From an uncultured Desulfobacterales bacterium (GTDB taxonomy: Bacteria; Desulfobacterota; Desulfobacteria; Desulfobacterales; UBA11574): a stretch of DNA of 7,549 bases. Each line of letters begins with the position of its first letter. Within the stretch, counting starts at the first letter, position 1. The DNA is taken from contig CALANC010000116.1 in the NCBI GenBank assembly GCA_937925895.1, positions 1 through 7,549 on the forward strand. Direction: 5' to 3'. Both the position numbers and the translations under genes were made by a program. Shown one piece after another: positions 1-5,281 of this stretch. Below the pieces are notes generated by a model. The model saw nothing but the letters and a program-made list of their open reading frames with translations. It had not been told where the DNA came from and made no database searches.

Positions 1-1850
1 TCGATTTCTTTTGAAAACCATGCTGCATCTACTCTTGTTCCGGTCCAGAGACCAGCCAGTATTTCAACCTCATCAGGTTGGGTATCCTCGTGACCCGTAT
101 CAAAAAAAGTATTGCCGATCTCAAACAGCTTAACATTTTTATTCTGCACAGATAGATTGTATTTCATTGTTTCTATAAGGCCGGGTATTAGAGAGGTTCG
201 CATAACTGACTGATCTTCAGAAAGGGGGTTCATGATGTTTACCACCTTTCTCTTTGGATCATCCGGTTTCAGTTCGAGGCGATCATATGATGATTTGCTG
301 ATAAAACTGTAGTTAATCGCTTCCGTAAATCCAAGGCCTGTCATCAAATCTTTAAGTCTATCTCTTACATCGATCCTAATGGAAGGTAGCCTATTCCCTG
401 CCGGTATTAGGGGAAAGGTCGTCTCAATGTTGTTGTATCCGTGCAGTCTTGCCACTTCTTCAGCTATGTCTTCGAATCTGGTAATGTCGACTCTAAAAGA
501 CGGAGGAAGAATCCGCAAGGTGTCGAGGTCTGTTTGTTCAACATCAAATTCGATGGATTCTAAATAGGTTGCAATATCATCGGCTTCCAAGTCGGTACCG
601 AGCCGACGATTCAACGCCTTGATACCAATAGCAATATTTCTGTCAGAAATCGGATTTGGGAATTCATCGACGACACCCTTGATGAGTTTTCCACCGCAAA
701 TCTCGGTAATTAGTCGCAGCGCTCGATTTAATGCATTTGTGGTGCCGTGAGGATCTACACCGCGTTCGAAACGGTGGGAGGCGTCGGTGTTCAAGCCTGT
801 CTTTTTTGCAGTTTTTCGAATGCAAACCGGATCAAAATTTGCACTTTCGATAAGAACTCTCGAGGTGGAATCTTCAATTTCTGAATGTAATCCACCCATG
901 ATACCCGCAAGAGCGACCGGTTTTTTGCCGTCGCATATCATCAACATGTCTTGATCAAGGTGGCGTTCTTTTTCATCAAGCGTCGTCAAGACTTCACCTT
1001 TCAAAGCAGTCCTTACGACGATCCTGTTTTCTTCAAGGCGATCAAAGTCAAAGGCATGAAGTGGCTGTCCGGTTTCCATCATTACAAAATTGGTTATATC
1101 AACAATATTGTTGATCGGCTTTAACCCTACTGAGATTAAGCGATCCCGCAGCCAGAAAGGAGAAGGTTTTATGGCAATGTCAAAAACAAGGCCTGCGGCA
1201 TATCTCGGACAAAGGTCTGGATCTACTAGGGTAACGGAAGTATAGCTAAAAATATCATCGAAGGATTCGGCCTGATGAATTTCAGGGTAGGCCACTTTTG
1301 TTTTTTGAATCGCAGCAATTTCTCGAGCCACCCCAATTATGCTGAGACAGTCCGGTCTGTTGGGCGTCAGATCTATTTCAAAAACCATATCTGACAATCC
1401 AAGGGCTTTATTAAGCGGTTCTCCAGGTGAAATATCCTTGCTTAGTTCAATGATGCTGTCACCTTTTACGCCAAGCCCAAGTTCGATTTCGCTGCAAAGC
1501 ATCCCTTCTGACGGTTCTCCTTTTATCAGGTTTTTATCCAGGATGATACCATTCGGCAAGCAAGTGCCCGGCAGGGCACAAGGGGCAAGCATGTCTTTTG
1601 TTACATTCGGTGCACCGCAGACAACAGGGATGGTGCCGCTACCGATATCCACTTGGCAAAGTTTCAGTTCGTTTGAATTGGGGTGAGGTAATATTTGGGC
1701 GATTCGTCCAGTAACAACGCTTTTTAGGTAATCATAACGATCAGAAACTGTCTCGACTTCAAGCCCAACCATGGTAAGAGCATCAGCCAGGGTCTCTGCA
1801 TCAAATGCGATGTTCACATATTCTTTTAGCCAGCTTAAGCTTGCTTTCAT
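1..1850 (-). CDS. pheT: Phenylalanine--tRNA ligase beta subunit (partial, C-terminus outside window)
   Basis: This is the beta chain of the (alpha-beta)2 class II synthetase that charges tRNA-Phe in the cytoplasm. It reads without interruption for 616 codons from an ATG at 1850; the usual length is about 800 residues. Visible landmarks are the N-terminus MKASLSWLKEYVN, an OB-fold tRNA-binding domain (about residues 40-150, with HPNSNELKLCQVD, VVCGAPN and GMLCSEIELGL), the B3/B4 editing domain (about 160-390, with LTPNRPDCLS, GQPLHAFD and RFERGVDP), the B5 domain (about 400-475, with EEVARLHGYNNIE), and the start of the catalytic-like core (MNPLSEDQSVMRTSLIPGL). The remaining core and the ferredoxin-fold anticodon-binding domain lie beyond position 1. 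The start is one nucleotide after the pheS stop (TAA C ATG), so translation is probably coupled. A GGGA about 10 nt upstream, inside pheS, may serve as ribosome binding site. Confidence 0.98.
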   Translation of the reverse strand, partial: MKASLSWLKEYVNIAFDAETLADALTMVGLEVETVSDRYDYLKSVVTGRIAQILPHPNSNELKLCQVDIGSGTIPVVCGAPNVTKDMLAPCALPGTCLPNGIILDKNLIKGEPSEGMLCSEIELGLGVKGDSIIELSKDISPGEPLNKALGLSDMVFEIDLTPNRPDCLSIIGVAREIAAIQKTKVAYPEIHQAESFDDIFSYTSVTLVDPDLCPRYAAGLVFDIAIKPSPFWLRDRLISVGLKPINNIVDITNFVMMETGQPLHAFDFDRLEENRIVVRTALKGEVLTTLDEKERHLDQDMLMICDGKKPVALAGIMGGLHSEIEDSTSRVLIESANFDPVCIRKTAKKTGLNTDASHRFERGVDPHGTTNALNRALRLITEICGGKLIKGVVDEFPNPISDRNIAIGIKALNRRLGTDLEADDIATYLESIEFDVEQTDLDTLRILPPSFRVDITRFEDIAEEVARLHGYNNIETTFPLIPAGNRLPSIRIDVRDRLKDLMTGLGFTEAINYSFISKSSYDRLELKPDDPKRKVVNIMNPLSEDQSVMRTSLIPGLIETMKYNLSVQNKNVKLFEIGNTFFDTGHEDTQPDEVEILAGLWTGTRVDAAWFSKEI

Positions 1851-1851
1851 G

Positions 1852-2859
1852 TTAAAACTGTCCCAGGAATCTCAGATCATTTTCGAAAAATTTCCGAATG
1901 TCGTCAATCCCGTATTTTAGCATGGCAATCCGTTCTACTCCCATTCCAAATGCGAATCCGGTGTAATGCGTCGTATCATACTCTACATTTTCAAACACGG
2001 CAGGATGAACCATGCCGGCCCCGAGGACTTCTAACCAACCTGTTTTCGAACATACTCTACAACCGTCTCCTTTGCACATAACACATCGAATATCAACTTC
2101 AGCACTTGGTTCGGTAAAGGGGAAAAAGCTCGGTCGAAATCTGAGACTTGTTTCTTCGTCGAACATCTGGTGGACAAATGCTGTCAGCACACCTTTTAGG
2201 TCGCCGAATGATACATTTCTATCGACAAGTAAACCTTCAATTTGATGAAACATAGGTGTATGCGTTAAATCGGAATCGCATCGGTATACCTTGCCCGGGG
2301 CGATAATTCTCACAGGAGGTCTTTGTTTTTCCATGATCCGGGGTTGTGTGGGGGATGTATGGGTTCGAAGGACAACGTTTTCTGATATATAAAAGGTATC
2401 CTGCATATCCCTTGCCGGATGATTTTTGGGAATGTTAAGGGCTTCAAAGTTATAGTAATCGGTTTCAACTTCAGGTCCTTCTACAATATCAAATCCCAGG
2501 CGGATAAAAATATTACATATTTGTTGTGTAATCAAAGTGATCGGGTGTATTGATCCATACCGAACGGATCTACCCGGCAGTGATACATCAACCTGACCGT
2601 TGGGTTGGTGGGAGACCGTTTCAAACTGCTTGAGTGATTGCCTGAATAAAGCCTCAAGATGGTTTTTGGTTTCGTTTGCCTTTCTGCCGGCTTCCGGTCT
2701 TTTTTCCTGTTGAAGATTGGAGATATTCCTTAAAAATCGAGTGACCAACCCCTTCCGGCCAAGATACTTGATAGAAAGGGCTCTAATACTTTCAGCATTT
2801 GTGGAAGCTTCAAGTTCCTTCAGTGCTTCTTCTTCTATCTGCTCAATCGTTTTTTCCAC
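1852..2859 (-). CDS. pheS: Phenylalanine--tRNA ligase alpha subunit
   Basis: This is the catalytic alpha chain, which activates phenylalanine with ATP and charges tRNA-Phe together with PheT. The 335-residue product has the family's usual size. Residues 1-80 form the charged coiled-coil arm. The class II core follows: motif 1 near 103-150 (GSIHPITLITQQ onward), motif 2 near 189-209 (GKVYRCDSDLTHTPMFHQIEG region) and motif 3 near 301-318 (GMGVERIAMLKYGI). Cys259, Cys262, Cys267 and Cys270 form a CxxC-x4-CxxC cluster just before WLEVLGAGMVHP; such a cluster occurs in many bacterial PheS proteins and may hold zinc. The start is GTG at 2859: an in-frame TAG lies four codons upstream, and the N-terminus aligns with the family there. 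No good Shine-Dalgarno precedes it (the upstream bases are TATAGAATCAAATA), which suggests coupling or structural control from the 121-nt leader. Confidence 0.98.
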   Translation of the reverse strand: MEKTIEQIEEEALKELEASTNAESIRALSIKYLGRKGLVTRFLRNISNLQQEKRPEAGRKANETKNHLEALFRQSLKQFETVSHQPNGQVDVSLPGRSVRYGSIHPITLITQQICNIFIRLGFDIVEGPEVETDYYNFEALNIPKNHPARDMQDTFYISENVVLRTHTSPTQPRIMEKQRPPVRIIAPGKVYRCDSDLTHTPMFHQIEGLLVDRNVSFGDLKGVLTAFVHQMFDEETSLRFRPSFFPFTEPSAEVDIRCVMCKGDGCRVCSKTGWLEVLGAGMVHPAVFENVEYDTTHYTGFAFGMGVERIAMLKYGIDDIRKFFENDLRFLGQF

Positions 2860-2938
2860 TATTTGATTCTATATAATAGAGTTTGTTTACGTCCGGGGCC
2901 ATACCATTCGCCCCTGATAATGCAACAAATTCGTGCAT
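2843..2938 (-). other. Possible short upstream ORF overlapping the pheS start (31 codons)
   Basis: An ATG at 2938 opens a 31-codon frame (MHEFVALSGANG...) that ends at a TGA inside pheS, overlapping its first 17 bases in another frame. It contains one Phe codon only and has no clear Shine-Dalgarno, so it is not a pheM-type attenuator peptide. It could carry ribosomes to the poorly equipped pheS GTG, or it could be chance. Confidence 0.12.
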
Positions 2939-2980
2939 CAAGCAGCGCCCGGAGGGTGAAAAATTTTCAAAATATCCGGG
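2860..2980 (-). promoter_or_regulatory. rplT-pheS spacer with competing inverted repeats
   Basis: On the transcribed strand, CCCGGA (2980-2975, directly after the rplT stop), TCCGGG (2953-2948) and CCCGGA again (2897-2892) occur in order, so the middle copy could pair with either flanking copy. The distal copy overlaps GCCCC (2899-2895), which can instead pair with GGGGC (2914-2910) across a 10-nt loop. A fourth weak hairpin, ATGCA/TGCAT, lies at 2938-2920. No U-run follows any stem, so this is not a plain terminator. Control of pheST by alternative RNA folding is known in E. coli, but no Phe-rich leader peptide is visible here. A regulatory role is inference. Confidence 0.35.
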
Positions 2981-3331
2981 TTAGAGTTGTTCTGATGCCA
3001 GTTTGACAATTCGTGAAAATCCGGAAGGATCAGAAATTGCCAATTCGGCAAGTACTTTTCGGTCCAACTCTATATTAGCAAGTTTCAACCCGTGTATAAA
3101 TTTGCTGTAAGATAGATTGTTCATGCGTGTTGCGGCATTAATGCGTGCGATCCAGAGTCTTCGAAAATCACGTTTTCTCGCTCGGCGATCTCTATAGGCA
3201 TACATCAGAGCCTTATCGACGGCATCCGTAGCGGTGCGGAATAATTTGCTCCGTCCTCCGCGATACCCTTTGGCCAATTTCAAAACTTTTTTCCGGCGTT
3301 TTCTCGCTTTATAACCTCTTTTTATTCGCAT
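2981..3331 (-). CDS. rplT: 50S ribosomal protein L20
   Basis: L20 is an early-assembling large-subunit protein that binds 23S rRNA and, in several bacteria, represses its own operon by binding mRNA that mimics its rRNA site. The 116-residue product is nearly all of the usual 117-118 residues. It begins [20 protein letters not shown], followed by [14 protein letters not shown] and [20 protein letters not shown], all hallmarks of the family, and ends with the globular RNA-binding part ([20 protein letters not shown]). The very basic first 60 residues are the extension that threads into rRNA. An AGGAG at 3342-3338 sits 6 nt before the ATG. A 120-nt spacer separates it from rpmI, unusually wide for this normally tight pair. 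Confidence 0.99.
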   Translation of the reverse strand: MRIKRGYKARKRRKKVLKLAKGYRGGRSKLFRTATDAVDKALMYAYRDRRARKRDFRRLWIARINAATRMNNLSYSKFIHGLKLANIELDRKVLAELAISDPSGFSRIVKLASEQL

Positions 3332-3362
3332 GATGTTCTCCTAATCCGCTAAAAGAAAATCA

Positions 3363-3405
3363 GAAGTATAACATTTTAAAGATTGATATCATAAGGATAT
3401 ACTTC
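3363..3405 (-). repeat. Inverted repeat in the rpmI-rplT spacer
   Basis: Perfect 8-bp arms TATACTTC/GAAGTATA (3363-3370 and 3398-3405 on the plus strand) enclose a 27-nt A+T-rich loop. On the mRNA strand a U-rich run (TGATTTTCTTTT) follows the second arm. The stem is too A+T-rich for a confident terminator; partial attenuation or an RNase processing site between rpmI and rplT are alternatives. Confidence 0.3.
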
Positions 3406-3451
3406 CAACTTATTTTCGAAAATTCAGCATGTTATTTCAGATCCAAATCTC

Positions 3452-3649
3452 TTATCCGTTGGGAAGGAGCAGTTTAATCCCCTTTCTATCAGATTTTTTA
3501 ATGATCTGACTCTGTCTTAACGCCCGCTTACGCTTGGTAGTCTTTTTTGTTAAAATATGATTTGCATGTGATTTCGAATAGACAAATTTACCTGTGCCCG
3601 TTTTTTTGAAACGTTTTGCAGCAGCTCGATTGGTTTTTATTTTTGGCAT
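3452..3649 (-). CDS. rpmI: 50S ribosomal protein L35
   Basis: L35 is a small, very basic large-subunit protein. The 65-residue product has the typical length and the family pattern: [20 protein letters not shown] at the N-terminus, then [19 protein letters not shown], and a C-terminal stretch rich in Lys ending [10 protein letters not shown]. The start ATG at 3649 is preceded by GGAG at 3662-3659, with a 9-nt gap. It lies between infC and rplT, as in most bacteria, which supports co-transcription from the infC side. A strong potential hairpin (3692-3728) lies 29 nt upstream of the GGAG, so expression may be set by RNA structure in the spacer. Confidence 0.99.
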   Translation of the reverse strand: MPKIKTNRAAAKRFKKTGTGKFVYSKSHANHILTKKTTKRKRALRQSQIIKKSDRKGIKLLLPNG

Positions 3650-3691
3650 TTTTCAATTCTCCGTAAGAAAAATTTACAGGTTCAAACATCA

Positions 3692-3728
3692 ATGGCGTGG
3701 GCCATATGCATATAGCTGCTCACGCCAT
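3692..3728 (-). promoter_or_regulatory. Extended hairpin between infC and rpmI, candidate L20 operator
   Basis: On the plus strand ATGGCGTG (3692-3699) and CACGCCAT (3721-3728) are perfect 8-bp arms. Inside them GCCATATGCATATAGC (3701-3716) forms a second inner stem with one mismatch, centred on the palindrome ATATGCATAT. The result is an irregular stem with an asymmetric internal loop. No U-tract follows on the mRNA strand, so it does not look like a terminator. Its place just ahead of rpmI matches where L20 binds mRNA in E. coli to repress rpmI-rplT. The L20 role is inferred from position and irregular-stem shape, not from a matched consensus. Confidence 0.45.
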
Positions 3729-3791
3729 CTCGGACAACACGCTGTAATAAATTAATTGATTTGTCGTAGGCAAGAAAGTGGTTAAGTTCAA

Positions 3792-4343
3792 TTATTTTGA
3801 TAACGGTTTTGGCGCCAAGACCATAAACATCGTGCGTCCGTCAAATTTTGGAGGTTGTTCCACTAATGCAGTTTCTTCGGTTTCTTGAACGACCCTATTA
3901 AGCAAGTTCTCTCCGAATTTAGAAAGCATTCTCTCACGTCCCCTGAAAACGACAGTTACCTTGACTTTGTCCTTTCTATCAATGAACTTTTTAATATGAT
4001 TTATCTTGGTTTCCAGATCATGATCGCCGGTTTTTGGACGCACCTTTATCTCCTTGAGCTGAAAGGTAGTTTGTTTCTTTTTTGCTTCCTGTTTTTTTTT
4101 GGTCATTTCATATTTGTAACGACCGTAATCCATTATCTTGCAAACAGGGGGATTGGCGTTGGGAGATACTTCAACCAAGTCAAGGCCAAAATCATTGGCA
4201 ACAGCAAGTGCCTTGTACGTAGGAATAACACCGATTTGATTGCCGTTTGGATCGATTACTCTTACTTCTTTCGCCCTAATATTTTGATTTATATTTGTTC
4301 TATCTGACCTATTAAACCGATGTGTACGTCTCGATATAGCTAT
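3792..4343 (-). CDS. infC: Translation initiation factor IF-3, probable AUA start
   Basis: IF-3 binds the 30S subunit, prevents premature 50S joining and checks start-codon and initiator-tRNA pairing. The frame gives 183 residues, normal for the family. The N-terminal domain covers about residues 19-80 (NQNIRAKEVRVIDPNGNQIG, LVEVSPNANPPVCKIMDYG), a lysine-rich linker about 81-97 (TKKKQEAKKKQ), and the C-terminal domain about 98-180 (LKEIKVRPKTGDHD, VVFRGRERMLSK, FDGRTMFMVLAPKP). Between the upstream in-frame stop at 4425-4427 and a TTG at 4178 there is no ATG, GTG, TTG or CTG. That TTG falls inside the conserved motif DLVEVSPNA and would remove about a third of the protein. The ATA at 4343 lies 7 nt after AGGAGG and leaves the right N-terminal length, so it is the best start. 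Another ATA lies two codons further in. Rare starts in infC are known elsewhere and allow IF-3 to repress its own synthesis. Confidence 0.95.
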   Translation of the reverse strand: MAISRRTHRFNRSDRTNINQNIRAKEVRVIDPNGNQIGVIPTYKALAVANDFGLDLVEVSPNANPPVCKIMDYGRYKYEMTKKKQEAKKKQTTFQLKEIKVRPKTGDHDLETKINHIKKFIDRKDKVKVTVVFRGRERMLSKFGENLLNRVVQETEETALVEQPPKFDGRTMFMVLAPKPLSK

Positions 4344-4348
4344 GTTTC

Positions 4349-4356
4349 CACCTCCT
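4349..4356 (-). promoter_or_regulatory. infC Shine-Dalgarno (AGGAGGTG)
   Basis: The eight bases AGGAGGTG match the anti-Shine-Dalgarno complement without a mismatch, far stronger than any other site in the window. The AGGAGG core stands 7 nt ahead of the ATA at 4343-4341. A strong site like this would compensate for a weak initiation codon and decides the start choice. Confidence 0.8.
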
Positions 4357-4367
4357 ATACTTCCTTC

Positions 4368-4545
4368 GAGACCTTTGCAAAACGCCCTCTTTCGCCCAAT
4401 TTCTGTGCCTGCCCCGTGAAATGCTTAGCCTATTTCTCTGGGGTCAGGCTCAAATTTTAATCCTCAAAATACTCCATGTATTCCTGTGGTTAAAATTATC
4501 GCCTTCCTTGAACTTGAGCGAAATTGAACATTTTTCAAAGGTCTC
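4368..4545. mobile_element. MITE-like element with 15-bp terminal inverted repeats
   Basis: The left end GAGACCTTTGCAAAA (4368-4382) and the right end, read as reverse complement GAGACCTTTGAAAAA (4545-4531), agree at 14 of 15 bases. The 178-bp interior has no substantial ORF. It contains a nested inverted repeat: AATTTTAA (4453-4460) with TTAAAATT (4490-4497), and inside that AATAC/GTATT (4468-4472, 4478-4482). Short length, paired ends and internal symmetry fit a non-autonomous miniature transposable element. No transposase is present and no clear target-site duplication was found, so the parent IS family is unknown and the insertion may be old. Its left end is 11 bp upstream of the infC Shine-Dalgarno. 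Confidence 0.6.
4453..4497. repeat. Internal palindrome of the MITE-like element
   Basis: Outer arms AATTTTAA/TTAAAATT and inner arms AATAC/GTATT, separated by weakly pairing 7-nt segments, form a 45-bp imperfect hairpin near the middle of the element. Both strands can fold. Confidence 0.5.
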
Positions 4546-4550
4546 TATTC

Positions 4551-4572
4551 GGTCTCATACTTTAATGAGACC
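4551..4572. repeat. Perfect 8-bp inverted repeat next to the element
   Basis: GGTCTCAT (4551-4558) and ATGAGACC (4565-4572) enclose a 6-nt loop. The hexamer GGTCTC is also the last six bases of the neighbouring mobile element, so GGTCTC/GAGACC occurs three times in 4540-4572. It could be a remnant of another element end, an operator, or a leader hairpin of the infC transcript. Confidence 0.5.
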
Positions 4573-4607
4573 TTAATAAAATTGACTATTTTATTTTTCT
4601 AAATGGG

Positions 4608-4659
4608 TTTCAGAGTGCATCCTTCTGGGCTGCCTATTCATATGGAACGAACTCTGAAA
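4608..4659. repeat. Perfect 9-bp inverted repeat, 34-nt loop
   Basis: TTTCAGAGT (4608-4616) and ACTCTGAAA (4651-4659) are exact reverse complements. No U-tract follows on either strand, so a terminator is unlikely. It lies between the deaminase gene and the element upstream of infC; its role is unknown. Confidence 0.45.
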
Positions 4660-4676
4660 TATAAAACAACATTAAT

Positions 4677-4702
4677 AAATGCAAGAAAAAAATGCAAGAA
4701 AA
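4677..4702. repeat. Exact 13-bp tandem duplication
   Basis: AAATGCAAGAAAA is present twice head to tail (4677-4689, 4690-4702). On the minus strand each copy contains TTGCAT, which could act as a -35 hexamer for infC; the second copy is followed after 15 nt by TATATT. This promoter reading is weak. Replication slippage would explain the duplication. Confidence 0.5.
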
Positions 4703-4769
4703 TAAACCATCTTGAGTTGCTCGTCACATTCGCCTGAGAAAGGAAACGGAGCAATTTATTGATGTTCGG

Positions 4770-5270
4770 TTACTGACTGAGGGTATATTTTGCCAAAAGG
4801 CTTCCTTTCCAGTAAGAATGTTTAGGATTTTGAAAAAAAGACTTGAAGAGCTCCAGGCTCTTCGTCCGCAGGATATGAGGGACAATTAACATATTCTGAT
4901 TTTTATAAAGGGAGGGTAGTTTTGCCAAATCACAACTCGTTCCTCCTCCCATTATGTCTTCATAAGCATAAACAATTTGGTCAACACCCCCCAGAATAAG
5001 CGCTCCCAGGCACATGAGGCACGGTTCTAAAGTGGAAAAAAGGGTTACTTTATCCTTATCTGTATTTAGCTCAAGACCGGAAAGGTCTCTTAGGGCAATC
5101 ATTTCAGCATGGTCTATTTCATTTGGATAATTCCCAATAGTACCCGTTCTGGAAGCGGTTGCCAGAATTTTGCCTTGATGTGTGATTACACAACCGACTG
5201 GAAATTCTCCCGCAGATAATGCCTTTTCTGCCTGCTTTAGCGCCTTTCTCATGAAGAATTCATAATCCAT
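4770..5270 (-). CDS. TadA-like zinc-dependent nucleoside/tRNA deaminase
   Basis: The 166-residue product belongs to the cytidine/deoxycytidylate deaminase superfamily. The zinc and catalytic residues are intact: His54 and Glu56 in DHAEMIAL, and Cys84 and Cys87 in TLEPCLMCLGAL. EFPVGCVI near residues 22-29 is the usual first strand. It departs from standard tRNA adenosine deaminase TadA: the HNR segment that contacts the substrate is replaced by ATASRTG (37-43), and the region after the Cys pair reads VYAYEDIMGGGTSCD instead of the usual YGA-D-KAGA. So it could be TadA, a guanine or other nucleobase deaminase, or a separate subfamily. No gene symbol is given. Its AAGGA ribosome site overlaps the stop of the upstream gene (TAAGGA, 8 nt before ATG), which implies coupled translation. 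Confidence 0.88.
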   Translation of the reverse strand: MDYEFFMRKALKQAEKALSAGEFPVGCVITHQGKILATASRTGTIGNYPNEIDHAEMIALRDLSGLELNTDKDKVTLFSTLEPCLMCLGALILGGVDQIVYAYEDIMGGGTSCDLAKLPSLYKNQNMLIVPHILRTKSLELFKSFFQNPKHSYWKGSLLAKYTLSQ

Positions 5271-5281
5271 AAAAATTTTCC

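Larger units (their letters stand above)
4344..4769. other. Gene-free region upstream of infC
   Basis: This 426-nt stretch contains only the infC ribosome binding site, the MITE-like element, the two inverted repeats and the tandem duplication listed separately. It must also hold the infC promoter and the end of the deaminase transcript, but no confident -35/-10 pair or intrinsic terminator was recognised. A 31-codon plus-strand frame at 4642 has no ribosome binding site and looks accidental. Confidence 0.6.

Noticed and set aside
1339..1686. Plus-strand frames at 379-567, 1339-1686 and 2012-2245, and minus-strand frame at 6453-6638
   Set aside because: All are antisense to clear pheT, pheS or dGTPase-like coding sequence and show no family features.
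2860..2980. pheM-like Phe-rich leader peptide before pheS
   Set aside because: The only short ORF there has a single Phe codon and no terminator with a U-tract follows.
3792..4178. infC starting at TTG 4178 (128 residues)
   Set aside because: The TTG encodes Leu in the conserved DLVEVSPNA motif, and recognisable IF-3 sequence continues in frame to about residue 19 of the longer version.
3885..4307. Plus-strand 140-codon frame with hydrophobic stretches
   Set aside because: It lies wholly opposite the well-supported infC gene and is an antisense shadow.
4642..4737. Plus-strand 31-codon frame in the infC upstream region
   Set aside because: No ribosome binding site, Lys-rich low-complexity product caused by the A-rich tandem repeat.
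4717..4754. TTGCTC/GAGCAA inverted repeat as terminator of the deaminase unit
   Set aside because: Only 6 bp with a 26-nt loop and no immediate U-run on the minus strand.
4344..4769. thrS upstream of infC, as in many bacteria
   Set aside because: No synthetase sequence is present in any frame; the region is non-coding.
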